Positions 47,168-56,028 are shown, counted from the stretch's first letter. The stretch is DNA of 63,063 nucleotides from Hyphomicrobiales bacterium (GCA_021775595.1 JAJFHN010000053.1:1-63063), one strand, 5' to 3'. Notes: generated by a model from the letters alone, not told the origin. A program made the numbers and translations.

Positions 47168-48418
47168 ATGCATCATGTCATTCTGGGCGCGGGTCCCGCC
47201 GGCGTCGTCGCGGCTGAAACCCTGCGGAAATTGGACAGCAAGTGCAAAATCACGCTTGTCGGCGGTGAGGGCGAACCGCCCTATTCGCGGATGGCCATAC
47301 CCTATCTGTTGTCAGGCGACATCGATGAGGGCGGCACCTATCTGCGCCACGACAAAACGCATTATGACGATTTGGATATCAAATACGTCCAAGCCAACGC
47401 CAAGAGCGTCGACAGCAAGGCCAAGACTGTGGCCCTCGACGGCGCCAAGGACCTGAATTACGACACGCTGCTGATCGCCACCGGCTCAAGCCCCCTGCAG
47501 CCACCGGTCAAGGGTATCGATTTGCCCGGTGTTTCCACCTGTTGGACGCTTGAAGATTCGCGCAATATTCTCAAGACGGCCAAGAAGGGCGACTCCGTGG
47601 TGCTGATGGGCGCCGGTTTCATCGGCTCGATCATCCTGGAAGCCCTGGTCAAGATGGGCGTCAAGTTGACCGTTGTCGAAATGGGCGACCGCATGGTGCC
47701 GCGCATGATGGACGATACCGCCGGTAACATGATGAAGCGCTGGTGCCAGGAACAGGGCGTCACGGTGCTGACCGGAGCCAAGATCGAAGAAATATCCGGC
47801 GACAAAAGCGGCCTCCAGGTCGCCGTATCGAATGGCGACAAACTCGATGCCAAATTGGTTGTCGTCGCCGCCGGTGTCGCACCCAATATCGACTTCCTGA
47901 AAAAGAGCGGCGTCAAAACCGGAGCGGGCGTCATCGTGGATGAGCACTTAGCGACCAGCGCGCCGGACGTCTATGCCGCGGGCGATGTCGCCGAGGCGCG
48001 CGATCTCTCCACCGGCGAATGGGACGTGATGGCGATCCAGCCCGTCGCCGTCGAGCATGGCTATTTGGCGGCCCAAAACATGGCGGGCGTACCGACGCCC
48101 CACCAGGGCAGCCTCAACATGAACGTGCTCGACACCCTTGGCTTGATCTCAAGCTCATTCGGCTCTTGGCAGGGCGTCAAGGGCGGCGAATCCGCCAAAT
48201 TGGTCGACGAGGACGGCTTCCGCTATTTGCGGCTCGAGTTCTCCGGCGACCAACTCGTCGGCGGCCAGGCCGTGGGTATGACCGAGAACATCGGTGTGAT
48301 GCGTGGTTTGATCCAGACCGGTTACCATTTGGGCGACTGGAAGGACAAACTGATGAAATCGCCGCAACGCTTGACGGAAGCTTATGTGGCCGCATCGCAG
48401 GGCGTCACTCACGTATGA
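47168..48418 (+). CDS. FAD-dependent NAD(P)H oxidoreductase subunit (AorC type)
   Basis: A 416-residue flavoprotein of the two-dinucleotide-binding-domain class. The FAD site is HVILGAGPAGVVAAETLRKL, the second Rossmann motif (NAD(P)H) is VVLMGAGFIGSIILEALVKM, and DVYAAGDVAEARD closes the FAD site. Similar to the flavin subunit of AorABC and to the NirB/rubredoxin-reductase group. AAGGGC precedes the ATG. It overlaps the MoaD-like gene by 4 bp. Likely role: passing electrons from the ferredoxin subunit to NAD(P)+, or the reverse. Confidence 0.88.
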   Translation: MHHVILGAGPAGVVAAETLRKLDSKCKITLVGGEGEPPYSRMAIPYLLSGDIDEGGTYLRHDKTHYDDLDIKYVQANAKSVDSKAKTVALDGAKDLNYDTLLIATGSSPLQPPVKGIDLPGVSTCWTLEDSRNILKTAKKGDSVVLMGAGFIGSIILEALVKMGVKLTVVEMGDRMVPRMMDDTAGNMMKRWCQEQGVTVLTGAKIEEISGDKSGLQVAVSNGDKLDAKLVVVAAGVAPNIDFLKKSGVKTGAGVIVDEHLATSAPDVYAAGDVAEARDLSTGEWDVMAIQPVAVEHGYLAAQNMAGVPTPHQGSLNMNVLDTLGLISSSFGSWQGVKGGESAKLVDEDGFRYLRLEFSGDQLVGGQAVGMTENIGVMRGLIQTGYHLGDWKDKLMKSPQRLTEAYVAASQGVTHV

Positions 48419-48666
48419 ACATAACGCTGAAGCTGTATGCCGCGCTGGGTGACTTCCTGCCGCCCGAGGCGCACGAAAACACGATCGACGTTGATGTACC
48501 CGACGGCGCAACGATCGGCGAGGTGTTAACGGGACATCAGGTGCCGCTTGAGAGCTGCCATCTGATCCTGATCAACGGGCATTATCACCACCGAGATTCG
48601 GCCGCCAGCACTCAGCTTTCAAGCGGCGATACGTTGGCGGTTTGGCCGCCAATTGCCGGAGGCTAA
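48415..48666 (+). CDS. MoaD/ThiS-like sulfur carrier protein
   Basis: An 83-residue ubiquitin-fold protein: LKLYAALGDFLPPEAHEN, DVDVPDGATIGEVL, a SSGDTLAVWPPIAGG ending with the C-terminal Gly-Gly needed for thiocarboxylate formation. It starts inside the flavoprotein stop (ATGA overlap). In an AOR operon its job is most probably supplying sulfur for the pterin dithiolene, as a dedicated MoaD. No MoaE or ThiF partner is in the window. Confidence 0.9.
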   Translation: MNITLKLYAALGDFLPPEAHENTIDVDVPDGATIGEVLTGHQVPLESCHLILINGHYHHRDSAASTQLSSGDTLAVWPPIAGG

Positions 48667-48670
48667 AAGG

Positions 48671-48967
48671 GTGGCCGAAACGCCATCCGAGTTCGAGAAG
48701 ATCATGTCGGCGACGCTCGGCGATTTCCAGCGGGGCATCAAAGCGATCGCGCCCGATCATGAGATCGGCGCCGACGCGCGCAGAGTGTCCCTCCAAACCG
48801 ATGACTACTCTGTTGAGATAGACTTCGAAGCGATCGAACCTATAGTCCATAGCCCCCTGCTCTCGATCCCGCGCGCCAAGGTGACGCTCGCCTTCGATCA
48901 AACCCCGGCGGAGGCTCGAAAGAAGTTTATGGAACGCTTCGAGTTGGCCTTCCAACGGGGCGGATAG
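48671..48967 (+). CDS. small protein of unknown function, aor-operon paralogue 1
   Basis: A 98-residue protein with a probable GTG start at 48671, four bases after the MoaD-like stop, with GGAGG upstream. It has FEKIMSATLGDFQRGIKAIA, then a beta-rich middle (VSLQTDDYSVEIDFE; PRAKVTLAFDQ) and a C-terminal helix ARKKFMERFELAFQRGG. Clearly paralogous to the next gene. No Cys, no signal, no known family recognised. Position inside the operon suggests a part in enzyme maturation or subunit assembly (inference). Confidence 0.8.
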   Translation: MAETPSEFEKIMSATLGDFQRGIKAIAPDHEIGADARRVSLQTDDYSVEIDFEAIEPIVHSPLLSIPRAKVTLAFDQTPAEARKKFMERFELAFQRGG

Positions 48968-48972
48968 CGAAA

Positions 48973-49272
48973 ATGACCGACATCCCCGAACAGATCGAAA
49001 AGATCATGTCGGCAACGCTGGGCGACTTCCAGCGGAGCATCAAGACGCTGGCGCCCGACCATACGATGAAGCCGGATGGCCGCAGTGTCCGCTTGGATGA
49101 AGACGGCTATTCGGTGGAGATTCGATACGAACCCACCGGAACCAAGACATTCGGCACCTTGCTCGTCATTCCCCAAGCAAAGATCACGCTCGACTTCGAC
49201 CAAGCGAGCGCCAGGGCGCGGAAGGATTTCATCCGCCGTTTCGATTTTGCCTTTCAGCGGGGCGGTGGCTGA
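48973..49272 (+). CDS. small protein of unknown function, aor-operon paralogue 2
   Basis: A 99-residue paralogue of the previous gene, 5 bp downstream. Shared blocks: IEKIMSATLGDFQR, APDH, YSVEIRYE versus YSVEIDFE, PQAKITLDFDQ versus PRAKVTLAFDQ, and FAFQRGG at the end. Roughly half of the positions are identical. Two kept copies suggest a heterodimer or distinct roles. No Cys, no membrane segment. Unknown function. Confidence 0.82.
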   Translation: MTDIPEQIEKIMSATLGDFQRSIKTLAPDHTMKPDGRSVRLDEDGYSVEIRYEPTGTKTFGTLLVIPQAKITLDFDQASARARKDFIRRFDFAFQRGGG

Positions 49273-49319
49273 AGCGAGCCACTCTCGGTCGATCCAGCCG
49301 CAGTGCTTCGATAGACGCC

Positions 49320-50090
49320 ATGACCGACTACATGTTTCCCCATTCCTGGCCGCAAGAGCGCAAGCGGCTGGGCTTCATGTCGGCGATGCTCGATCCCTAT
49401 ACGCTTTTCCGGATGGAGCAGCTCGGCTTGACCAGCGGCTGGCGCTGCCTGGAGCTCGGCGCCGGCAACGGCAGCATGTCGCAAGAGCTCTGCCGCCGCG
49501 TCGGCTCATCAGGCCACGTCACCGCGATCGACCTGGACACGGCGTTTCTCTCCGAAATCAGCAAACCCAATCTCGAAGTGCGAACGCAAAATGTGGTCGA
49601 GGCGGACTTCGAGCAAGGCGCCTACGATCTGATCTACACCCGCGCCCTGCTCCATCACCTACCCCAATGGCAGGAGGTGTTGGAGAAGATGCATGCTGCA
49701 CTCAAACCGGGTGGCGCGCTGTTGATCCAAGAGCCCGATATACATCCCGCCGAAGCGCTCGAAGCAGGCGATTGGCGCGACTTTTGGATTGGCTTCCGCA
49801 ATTGGTCTGCGACCATCGGCGTCGATCACCAGCTTGGGCGCAAGGTGGCAGCACACCTGAAGGGCTTGGGGCTGGCGGAGGTACAGAGCCATGCCGAGAC
49901 CATCAATTTCGATGGTGGATCCGGTCCGGCGCAATTCTTTTCGCTTTCGATGGCTCAGATAAGAGACAAGCTGGTCGGCTCGGGCCATGTCAGTCCGGAG
50001 CTGTTCGAGCGCTTCATGAAGCTGCTCGACGACCCCAACCATTGGGGAATGTGCATCTCCTTCGTGACAGCGAGCGCCAGAAAGGCCTAA
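49320..50090 (+). CDS. class I SAM-dependent methyltransferase
   Basis: A 256-residue methyltransferase: motif I CLELGAGNGSMSQEL, acidic ribose-binding AIDLD, motif IV YDLIYTRALLHHLPQW, and LKPGGALLIQEPD. The N-terminus YMFPHSWPQERKRLGFM and the helical insert in the second half suggest a small-molecule methyltransferase. It is 47 bp after the paralogue pair and may be read with the aor genes, though a functional link is not evident. Confidence 0.88.
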   Translation: MTDYMFPHSWPQERKRLGFMSAMLDPYTLFRMEQLGLTSGWRCLELGAGNGSMSQELCRRVGSSGHVTAIDLDTAFLSEISKPNLEVRTQNVVEADFEQGAYDLIYTRALLHHLPQWQEVLEKMHAALKPGGALLIQEPDIHPAEALEAGDWRDFWIGFRNWSATIGVDHQLGRKVAAHLKGLGLAEVQSHAETINFDGGSGPAQFFSLSMAQIRDKLVGSGHVSPELFERFMKLLDDPNHWGMCISFVTASARKA

Positions 50091-50242
50091 GCCAAGGACG
50101 GGCGTTACAACCGCCTGCGCCCGTCTCGTCCTCTTTGATGCGCCTAGCTAAAACGGACACCTCAGAGGCAATCAGCCCACCAGATTGATGCGTCGCACAA
50201 TATTTATTGCAACGCACAATAATGCATGGTAGTGTCCTGATT

Positions 50243-50497
50243 ATGAAATTTACCAACGCGATAACCACCGCAAAGGCCAAGCCGGAGCTTTTAGCAAAGC
50301 TCACCGGGGAGATTCAGATTCCCGAAGAACAGAGGCGTACAATTTTGACGCTCACCGGCACGACCTGCCGTTGGCCGTTCGGCGATCCGGCCAGAGGCGA
50401 ATTCTATTTTTGCGGCGGCGCATCGGAAATTGGTCAGCCCTACTGCGAGCACCACTCCAAGATCGCAAACCAGCCCGCGCAATCACGCCGTAGGTAG
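50243..50497 (+). CDS. GcrA C-terminal-domain protein (short form)
   Basis: An 84-residue protein. Residues 41-76 (TCRWPFGDPARGEFYFCGG, then IGQPYCEHHSKIA) match the C-terminal domain of the cell-cycle regulator GcrA, with Cys42, Cys57, Cys68 and His70/71. The N-terminal DNA-binding helix-turn-helix of GcrA is absent; in its place is a short helical stretch (TTAKAKPELLAKLTGEI). It may compete for the sigma-70-binding function of true GcrA, or be a decayed copy. Start is the ATG at 50243 with weak ribosome binding; 50222 is an alternative. Confidence 0.72.
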   Translation: MKFTNAITTAKAKPELLAKLTGEIQIPEEQRRTILTLTGTTCRWPFGDPARGEFYFCGGASEIGQPYCEHHSKIANQPAQSRRR

Positions 50498-50665
50498 AAC
50501 GCCAACGGCTCGACCTCGCACAGGATCGCCGGTGGTTTCTTGAGGTTGCCCGCCTCTGGCACGAAGCAACCCTCTTCAACTCTCGTCGACAAAATCCGCT
50601 TCGCACCGATTTGCCAAGCCATGGCAGGGCCGTCGCAGCGACAGCGCCGCGCACTCCATGCCTGC

Positions 50666-51016
50666 TTAGAGTTCGGTGATCATGCTTTCATCGATCAGAG
50701 CGGTTCCGGCCCTGTCCTCAACGACGATCACCCAAATATCTGGATCGAAGCTCACCTGACGCGCGATCGCCTGCTCAGCCCGCTCTTCATTAACTGGCTC
50801 GGGACCTGTCAGCCGAGCCCATTGCCGGTCGTCATGCTCTGGATCAGATAGGCTGGTGGTCGGCGCGTAGACCATGGTCTCGCCATTCAGATAATCGACC
50901 TTGATGAGGATCGCACCTGCGTGCGCGTCACCGCGTCGCGCAATATAGACGGCCAACCCCTCAGCCGCGCAACGGCGCAGATAAGCGGCAACCCATATGC
51001 CGGCTCTTAATCTCAT
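50666..51016 (-). CDS. DUF1491 family protein
   Basis: A 116-residue protein with the DUF1491 pattern common in alphaproteobacteria: RLRAGIWVAAYLRRC, ARRGDAHAGAILIKV, a central loop, and RQVSFDPDIWVIVVEDRAG. Function unknown. Flanked by the GcrA-domain gene and a dispersed repeat. Confidence 0.88.
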   Translation of the reverse strand: MRLRAGIWVAAYLRRCAAEGLAVYIARRGDAHAGAILIKVDYLNGETMVYAPTTSLSDPEHDDRQWARLTGPEPVNEERAEQAIARQVSFDPDIWVIVVEDRAGTALIDESMITEL

Positions 51017-51086
51017 CGTCCCAACTATACCGCGATCCGTTTCGGTGTTTGAAGCACGTCAGGAAAACCAAGCGCACCGATTAGCC

Positions 51087-51160
51087 TGCTGCTGGTTAGC
51101 GGCGGACACTTCATCACAATTGCGAAAACATAGGCTCCAAGCATCAAAGCGGACAGTCAT
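51087..51160. repeat. dispersed palindromic repeat, copy 7
   Basis: CTGCTGGTTAGCGGCGGACA on the left and CATCAAAGCGGACAGTCATG on the right, with a divergent centre. A possible remnant (CTAGCTAAAACGGACACCTC) is at 50143-50162. Confidence 0.6.
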
Positions 51161-51212
51161 GGTGACGGTTCAGCCAATGCTTGTTTGGGGTCAAATGGTC
51201 CAGGCTCTCGTC

Positions 51213-52055
51213 CTAATCGAGCGGCACGCCTTCTTCGAGAATTCCTTTCATGCGTTTTTTGACCCGCGTTTCGACCTCTTCCCGGTTGGTGAAGACGTAG
51301 AACCGCCCCTCCCTGATGCCTTCGAGCGCAATTTGAGCGACCTCGTCGGGCGGCATGCCGTTCTTGGCCAACCAGTTGTGGATCCGCTCGCGGCGGCCAG
51401 CGCGATCCTCTTCGTCCTCGGCGTTGAGTTTGAGCTTCAAGTCCTTTGGCCGGTTGCGCTCGGAAATGCCGAAATCGCTCGCCACCGCACCGGGCGCCAA
51501 CAGCACCGCGCGCAGTTTGGAATCGGCCTCCTTTAGGTCGTAATGCAGCCCTTCGGTGAGGCGCGTGATCGCGTGCTTGGAGATTCCATAAACCGACGAG
51601 GAGCCGGTGGACAGGCCCACGAAGGAACTGGTGTTCATGATCACGCCTTCTTCGTCTTGCGCCAACATCCGAGGCACGAACGCTTGCAAGCCATTCAACA
51701 TGCCGCTCAGATTGACCGTCATGATCCAACGCCAATCTTCATCTGGCGTCTCCCAGATGGGACAAGAAGAACCGGTAACGCCTGCATTGTTGCAGAGAAC
51801 ATGGACCGCGCCGAAGTGCTCATAAGCCAGATCGGCAAGCGCGATCACTTGGTCCTTCCGCGAAACATCTGTGACTTGCGAGACGACTTCCGCGCCCTTG
51901 GCCTCCAGCTCTTTGGCAACCGTCGCCAGCCGATCGGCTTCGATATCGGCGATGACCAATTTCATGCCTTCATCGGCAAAGGCCCGCGCCAGGCCTGCGC
52001 CAATACCGCTCGCGGCACCGGTTATGACCGCGACCTTTCCCTTGAGATCCTTCAT
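51213..52055 (-). CDS. short-chain dehydrogenase/reductase (SDR)
   Basis: NAD(P)-dependent classical SDR of 280 residues: cofactor loop TGAASGIG (12-19), CNNAGVTG, active-site Ser in the [13 protein letters not shown] stretch, and YGISK with the catalytic Tyr and Lys. Asp at DIEAD after the second strand favours NAD(H). Substrate unknown. The ATG at 52053-52055 lies within a 4-bp overlap with rimO, so translation is coupled. Confidence 0.9.
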   Translation of the reverse strand: MKDLKGKVAVITGAASGIGAGLARAFADEGMKLVIADIEADRLATVAKELEAKGAEVVSQVTDVSRKDQVIALADLAYEHFGAVHVLCNNAGVTGSSCPIWETPDEDWRWIMTVNLSGMLNGLQAFVPRMLAQDEEGVIMNTSSFVGLSTGSSSVYGISKHAITRLTEGLHYDLKEADSKLRAVLLAPGAVASDFGISERNRPKDLKLKLNAEDEEDRAGRRERIHNWLAKNGMPPDEVAQIALEGIREGRFYVFTNREEVETRVKKRMKGILEEGVPLD

Positions 52056-53386
52056 GACGTCACCTTCTCGCCTTGCCGCCGACCCCATACGTCGTATTCA
52101 TCGGCTTGTTCGATTTTTACAGTCAAAATATCGCCTGGAACAACGTCCGTCTCGCCGTTGAGATAGACGCAACCATCCACCTCAGGCGCGTCCCAACTCG
52201 AGCGCCCAATGGCGCCCTCGTCATCCACTTCGTCGACGATCACCTCGACCGTTCGGCCGACGCGCTCATCCAACACGGCCGCTGAGATCAAACGTTGATG
52301 CTCCATCAACCGCCTGTGGCGCTCGGCCTTGATCTCCTGGGCCACCTGATCCGGCAAGTCGTTTGCCGCCGCACCGGCGACGTCTTCATATTGAAAGCAG
52401 CCCACCCGGGTGAGTCTGGCCTCATCCAGCCAATCGAGCAGGGCTCCGAAGTCTTCCTCGCTTTCGCCGGGAAAGCCGACAATGAAGGTGGACCGGATTG
52501 CAAGATCCGGGCAGATCTCCCGCCAACGCTTGATGCGCTCGAGACTTTTTTCTCCCGCGGCCGGCCGGCGCATCGCCTTCAAGACGTTTGGCGCCGCGTG
52601 CTGAAACGGAATATCGAGATAGGGCAGAACCTGTCCCTCAGCCATCAATGGCAGCACGTCGTCCACATGAGGATAGGGATAGACATAATGCAGTCGCACC
52701 CAAGCATCCAACTGACCGAGCCCCTTGCAGAGATCGATGAAGCGGGCGTCGACCGGTTTGCCACGCCAGTCGCTTGAGCGGTATTTGAGATCGAGGCCAT
52801 AGGCACTGGTGTCTTGTGAGATGACCAGCAGCTCTTTCACGCCAGCATTGACCAGACGCTCGGCCTCGAGCAAGACATCTCCCGCATCGCGGCTTTGCAG
52901 GCGGCCGCGCAACTGAGGAATAATGCAGAAACTGCACGAATTGTTGCAGCCCTCCGAAATTTTCAAATAGGCATAATGGCGCGGCGTCAGCCGCACGCCT
53001 TGTGGCGGCACCAGGTCGATGAAGGGATCATGCGGCGCCGGCGCGACATCGTGAACGGCCGCGATAACGGCCTCGTAGGCCTGTGGCCCGGTGACCGCCA
53101 AAACCTTGGGGTGCGCGGCGCGGATCGCCGATTCGTCATGGCCCATACAACCGGTGACGATTACACGCCCGTTTTCGGCGATGGCCTCACCGATGGCATC
53201 CAGAGATTCCGCGCGCGCGCTGTTCAAAAAGCCGCACGTGTTGACCACAACCGCATCTGCGCTCGCATAGTCCGAGGCGACCTCATAGCCCTGCGAACGC
53301 AAGGCCGTGATGATGCGTTCAGAATCCACCAGGGCCTTGGGGCACCCAAGCGAAACGAACCCGATCTTTGGAATGGCTTTGCCCAT
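52052..53386 (-). CDS. rimO: ribosomal protein S12 methylthiotransferase RimO
   Basis: Radical SAM enzyme adding a methylthio group to an Asp of ribosomal protein S12. 444 residues: the N-terminal UPF0004 domain carries a [4Fe-4S] cluster ([21 protein letters not shown]), the radical SAM motif is [14 protein letters not shown], and a TRAM domain closes the protein. [12 protein letters not shown] and [13 protein letters not shown] distinguish RimO from MiaB. Follows asmA by 64 bp on the same strand. Confidence 0.96.
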   Translation of the reverse strand: MGKAIPKIGFVSLGCPKALVDSERIITALRSQGYEVASDYASADAVVVNTCGFLNSARAESLDAIGEAIAENGRVIVTGCMGHDESAIRAAHPKVLAVTGPQAYEAVIAAVHDVAPAPHDPFIDLVPPQGVRLTPRHYAYLKISEGCNNSCSFCIIPQLRGRLQSRDAGDVLLEAERLVNAGVKELLVISQDTSAYGLDLKYRSSDWRGKPVDARFIDLCKGLGQLDAWVRLHYVYPYPHVDDVLPLMAEGQVLPYLDIPFQHAAPNVLKAMRRPAAGEKSLERIKRWREICPDLAIRSTFIVGFPGESEEDFGALLDWLDEARLTRVGCFQYEDVAGAAANDLPDQVAQEIKAERHRRLMEHQRLISAAVLDERVGRTVEVIVDEVDDEGAIGRSSWDAPEVDGCVYLNGETDVVPGDILTVKIEQADEYDVWGRRQGEKVTS

Positions 53387-53450
53387 GCCTTGTTATAGGC
53401 GAGGCAGCAGCACGCGTCAGCGCCTGATCATGGCCTCGAACCGATCAATC

Positions 53451-55637
53451 TCAGCGGAATATTTGGTTGAGCAGATCTTCAGGTTTGGTTTTTTGCGCCG
53501 GCTGTTCGGTCGCGGCCTGGCCGCTTGCCTCTCCAGCCGCCTGACCAGTGGTCTGTTGACCGCCGCCACCCCGCTTGCCAAGCAGGTTATCGAGCACGCC
53601 GCCCAGGTTTTTCTTGTTGGCCTTCAAGTTCTTGACCACCTCGCCGATCTGTTTAGCGGCGGCTTCCGGGCTCCGAAGGATGGCTTCGATGTCGGGTTGG
53701 ATACGCGGATTATCCAGCGGTCCCTTGATTTTGATCGGAACCACGACGCCCGTCATGTCCGTGTCGCCGCCCTGGCCTTGAAGGCTGGCAACCAGCCGCG
53801 GCTCCAGCGAATAGTCGATCACCTCGCGCGGCAGGTCGACGATGCCTTTGCCGCCCGCGCGCAGCAGCGGCCCGACCAATTGCAGGTCTGAGTTGGAGAT
53901 GATGCCGTTTTGTATCGTGTAAGTGCCACTGAGTTCGGAGAAGTCGGTCTTCAGACGACTGCTGCGCTGTGTGCCTTGGATTTGACCCAACGACACCGAG
54001 CGGATCATTTGCGGAATGTTGAGGCCTTCGATGGCCCCATCGGTAAAGCGCACGGTTCCGTTGCCCTGAAGCGAACGCACCATCTCACTTTCCGACCGGC
54101 CCGCGCCGGAAATCGCCACGGTGAAATTGGCCTTGCCCGAAATCCAGTCGAAGGCCAGCGCGTCGGTCATGATGGGCAGGGCCGAGACGCCGGCGATGTT
54201 GAACGCCGCGCCCAATGCCGGTACCGCCCGGTCGCCATAAATCGTCAGCCGGCCGCGCCCCTGACCGCCATAAAGCTGTAGCTCATTGAGATCGGCATTG
54301 AGTTGGCCGCTCTTCAAGATCGCCTTGACCACGCTCTTGCCGACTCTAATGCGTTTGTAAAACAGCGCATTCGTCGTCAAATCCGCGTCCGCATCAATCA
54401 GTTTGAGCCCGCTGAAATCGAACGCCCTCTGGCTCCAACCCCGCACCAGCGGCGCGCTCTTCTTGGCCCGCCCTTCGTCCTGCTGATTGAGCTGATCGAT
54501 AAAGTCGCCCAAGGACTGGTCGGGCTGCGTTCCACCATCGTCTTGTTGGCCCGCGCCTTGGGGCGCTGACGCCGGCCGCGGGGTGGCGCGAACGTCAATC
54601 GGCGCCGGTTGAAAAAATACATTGAGGTCGAGTTTGTCGAGCGCCAGCTTCAAGCGTAGATGCGGTTTGGCGCCAGAGAGCCGCAACTGGGCGTTGCCGT
54701 TCCCTTTCATGCCATCCATCGCCAACTCCATTGGCGACAGCGAAATGGCTTGTGGCGTCGCGGTGAGCACGCTTTCGAGCGCCGCTGTACCAAAGCCGCC
54801 CTGGGTGGGGACCGGATTTCCCAACCACGCCGCCAAATTGCGCAATGATGGCGATGAACCGTTGAGCGTTCCCTTGGCGCGAGGCACTTCGCCAAGCTCG
54901 ATCTCGCCCTTGAACGTGCCCGTCATGTGCGAGGAGGTCAGGCTCACATTCGCTGGCGTTGCCTTGTTCGCCAGCAACGATTGGGGCGAATCCAGCGAGC
55001 CATTGATCGCCACTTGCTCTTTTTGCCAATCAAATGTGCCCTTGGCCTCGAGCTGCTCGTCGATCGCAGGCAATATGAGCGTGACATTGATCGCATCCAC
55101 TTGCAGTGCGGTGCTGGTCCGCTCATCGCGGTACTTCACCGTGCCATCCATGATGCGCACATCACCCAGCCGCAGATTTTGCAATTGGGCGCCCGCCAGG
55201 CCACCCGCCTGGGCCTGCACAACGCGGCGCGCGGGTTCGACCGGAGTGACTTGCGCAAAATCCCAATTCTGCAACCCGTTCTTGTCCACCCGCAGGTCAA
55301 AAACCGGCCGTTCAAGCACGAATTGCTTCACCTCGATCTGCCGCGAGAGCAGCGGCAACAGGCGCAGATTGACGGTGAGCGCATCCATCGTGAGGGTCGT
55401 GCCCTTGCTCATCTTGGGCGGGTCGGACAGAGCGACCTGCCCCAGCCGGACGCCAATATCGGGCACGATGGAGAATGAGGTTTCGCCCGCGACCGTAAGA
55501 TCGCGGCCCGTCTGTTGTTTGACCACTTGGGTGATCTGGTCGCGCATATAGTCTGCCGGGACGAGCATCGGCACCGCCACGGCGGCGACTGCGCCGATGA
55601 TCACGACAAAAAGTATTAGCCTGAAGAGAAACCGCAT
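53451..55637 (-). CDS. AsmA-family protein
   Basis: A 728-residue AsmA-like protein, the group implicated in outer-membrane lipid handling. One N-terminal membrane segment (FRLILFVVIIGAVAAVAVPML) anchors a large periplasmic beta-rich body; DRDLTVAGETSF-like and VDLPREVIDYSLEPRLVA stretches are typical. A Gln/Ala/Gly-rich tail (about 690-720) is low in complexity. First gene of an asmA-rimO-SDR run, set off from upstream by a terminator. Confidence 0.9.
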   Translation of the reverse strand: MRFLFRLILFVVIIGAVAAVAVPMLVPADYMRDQITQVVKQQTGRDLTVAGETSFSIVPDIGVRLGQVALSDPPKMSKGTTLTMDALTVNLRLLPLLSRQIEVKQFVLERPVFDLRVDKNGLQNWDFAQVTPVEPARRVVQAQAGGLAGAQLQNLRLGDVRIMDGTVKYRDERTSTALQVDAINVTLILPAIDEQLEAKGTFDWQKEQVAINGSLDSPQSLLANKATPANVSLTSSHMTGTFKGEIELGEVPRAKGTLNGSSPSLRNLAAWLGNPVPTQGGFGTAALESVLTATPQAISLSPMELAMDGMKGNGNAQLRLSGAKPHLRLKLALDKLDLNVFFQPAPIDVRATPRPASAPQGAGQQDDGGTQPDQSLGDFIDQLNQQDEGRAKKSAPLVRGWSQRAFDFSGLKLIDADADLTTNALFYKRIRVGKSVVKAILKSGQLNADLNELQLYGGQGRGRLTIYGDRAVPALGAAFNIAGVSALPIMTDALAFDWISGKANFTVAISGAGRSESEMVRSLQGNGTVRFTDGAIEGLNIPQMIRSVSLGQIQGTQRSSRLKTDFSELSGTYTIQNGIISNSDLQLVGPLLRAGGKGIVDLPREVIDYSLEPRLVASLQGQGGDTDMTGVVVPIKIKGPLDNPRIQPDIEAILRSPEAAAKQIGEVVKNLKANKKNLGGVLDNLLGKRGGGGQQTTGQAAGEASGQAATEQPAQKTKPEDLLNQIFR

Positions 55638-55778
55638 GATGCTGGTTTGCGCCTCCGCGGTGTTTGCCTGCGTTTAGCCCAAGGGCAAGGGACGCGAGGT
55701 TTGGGGCGAATCAATGACAGCCAACGCCAATCTAGGCGCAGGGCGACGATGATGAAAGGCCGCCAAACACGTCCAGAT

Positions 55779-55805
55779 AAAAAAAGCGGGCCACGAAGGG
55801 CCCGC
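55779..55805 (-). terminator. rho-independent terminator
   Basis: Minus-strand stem GCGGGCC / GGCCCGC of 7 bp with a 6-base loop, followed by a run of T (A-run at 55779-55785). It lies 28 bp after the small membrane protein gene. Confidence 0.85.
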
Positions 55806-55833
55806 CCGGTTCACTCATAGTTGGGGGAATTAA

Positions 55834-56028
55834 TTAGTGCGCCAGCGACGCCTGTGTCGGCTCATCTAGGGGGGACGAGCCAACTGAAAGGGACGTGCCA
55901 AAAGCAAGCGCGCCCCAAATCGTCATTGCCATCGCGATACCCATCCAAAAACCTTTTGGAAAAGCTCGCGTTTTTTCAGACGACCATTCGTTCGCCGTTG
56001 TCGCACGGGGGGTAATTGACATCGACAT
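55834..56028 (-). CDS. small single-pass membrane protein
   Basis: A 64-residue protein. The ATG at 56026-56028 has AGGAGG 6 bases upstream, which decides the start over a longer frame to 56097. A polar N-terminus (WSSEKTRAFPKG) precedes one membrane segment (about 27-46, GFWMGIAMAMTIWGALAFGT) and a short tail. Size and layout resemble small oxidase or cytochrome accessory subunits, but no family is recognised. It has its own terminator. Confidence 0.7.
   Translation of the reverse strand: MSMSITPRATTANEWSSEKTRAFPKGFWMGIAMAMTIWGALAFGTSLSVGSSPLDEPTQASLAH

Noticed and set aside
50440-50622. 60-codon minus-strand frame after the GcrA-domain gene
   Set aside because: Fairly protein-like in composition but overlaps the 3' end of the GcrA-domain gene, with no ribosome-binding site and no relative I know; too weak to list.
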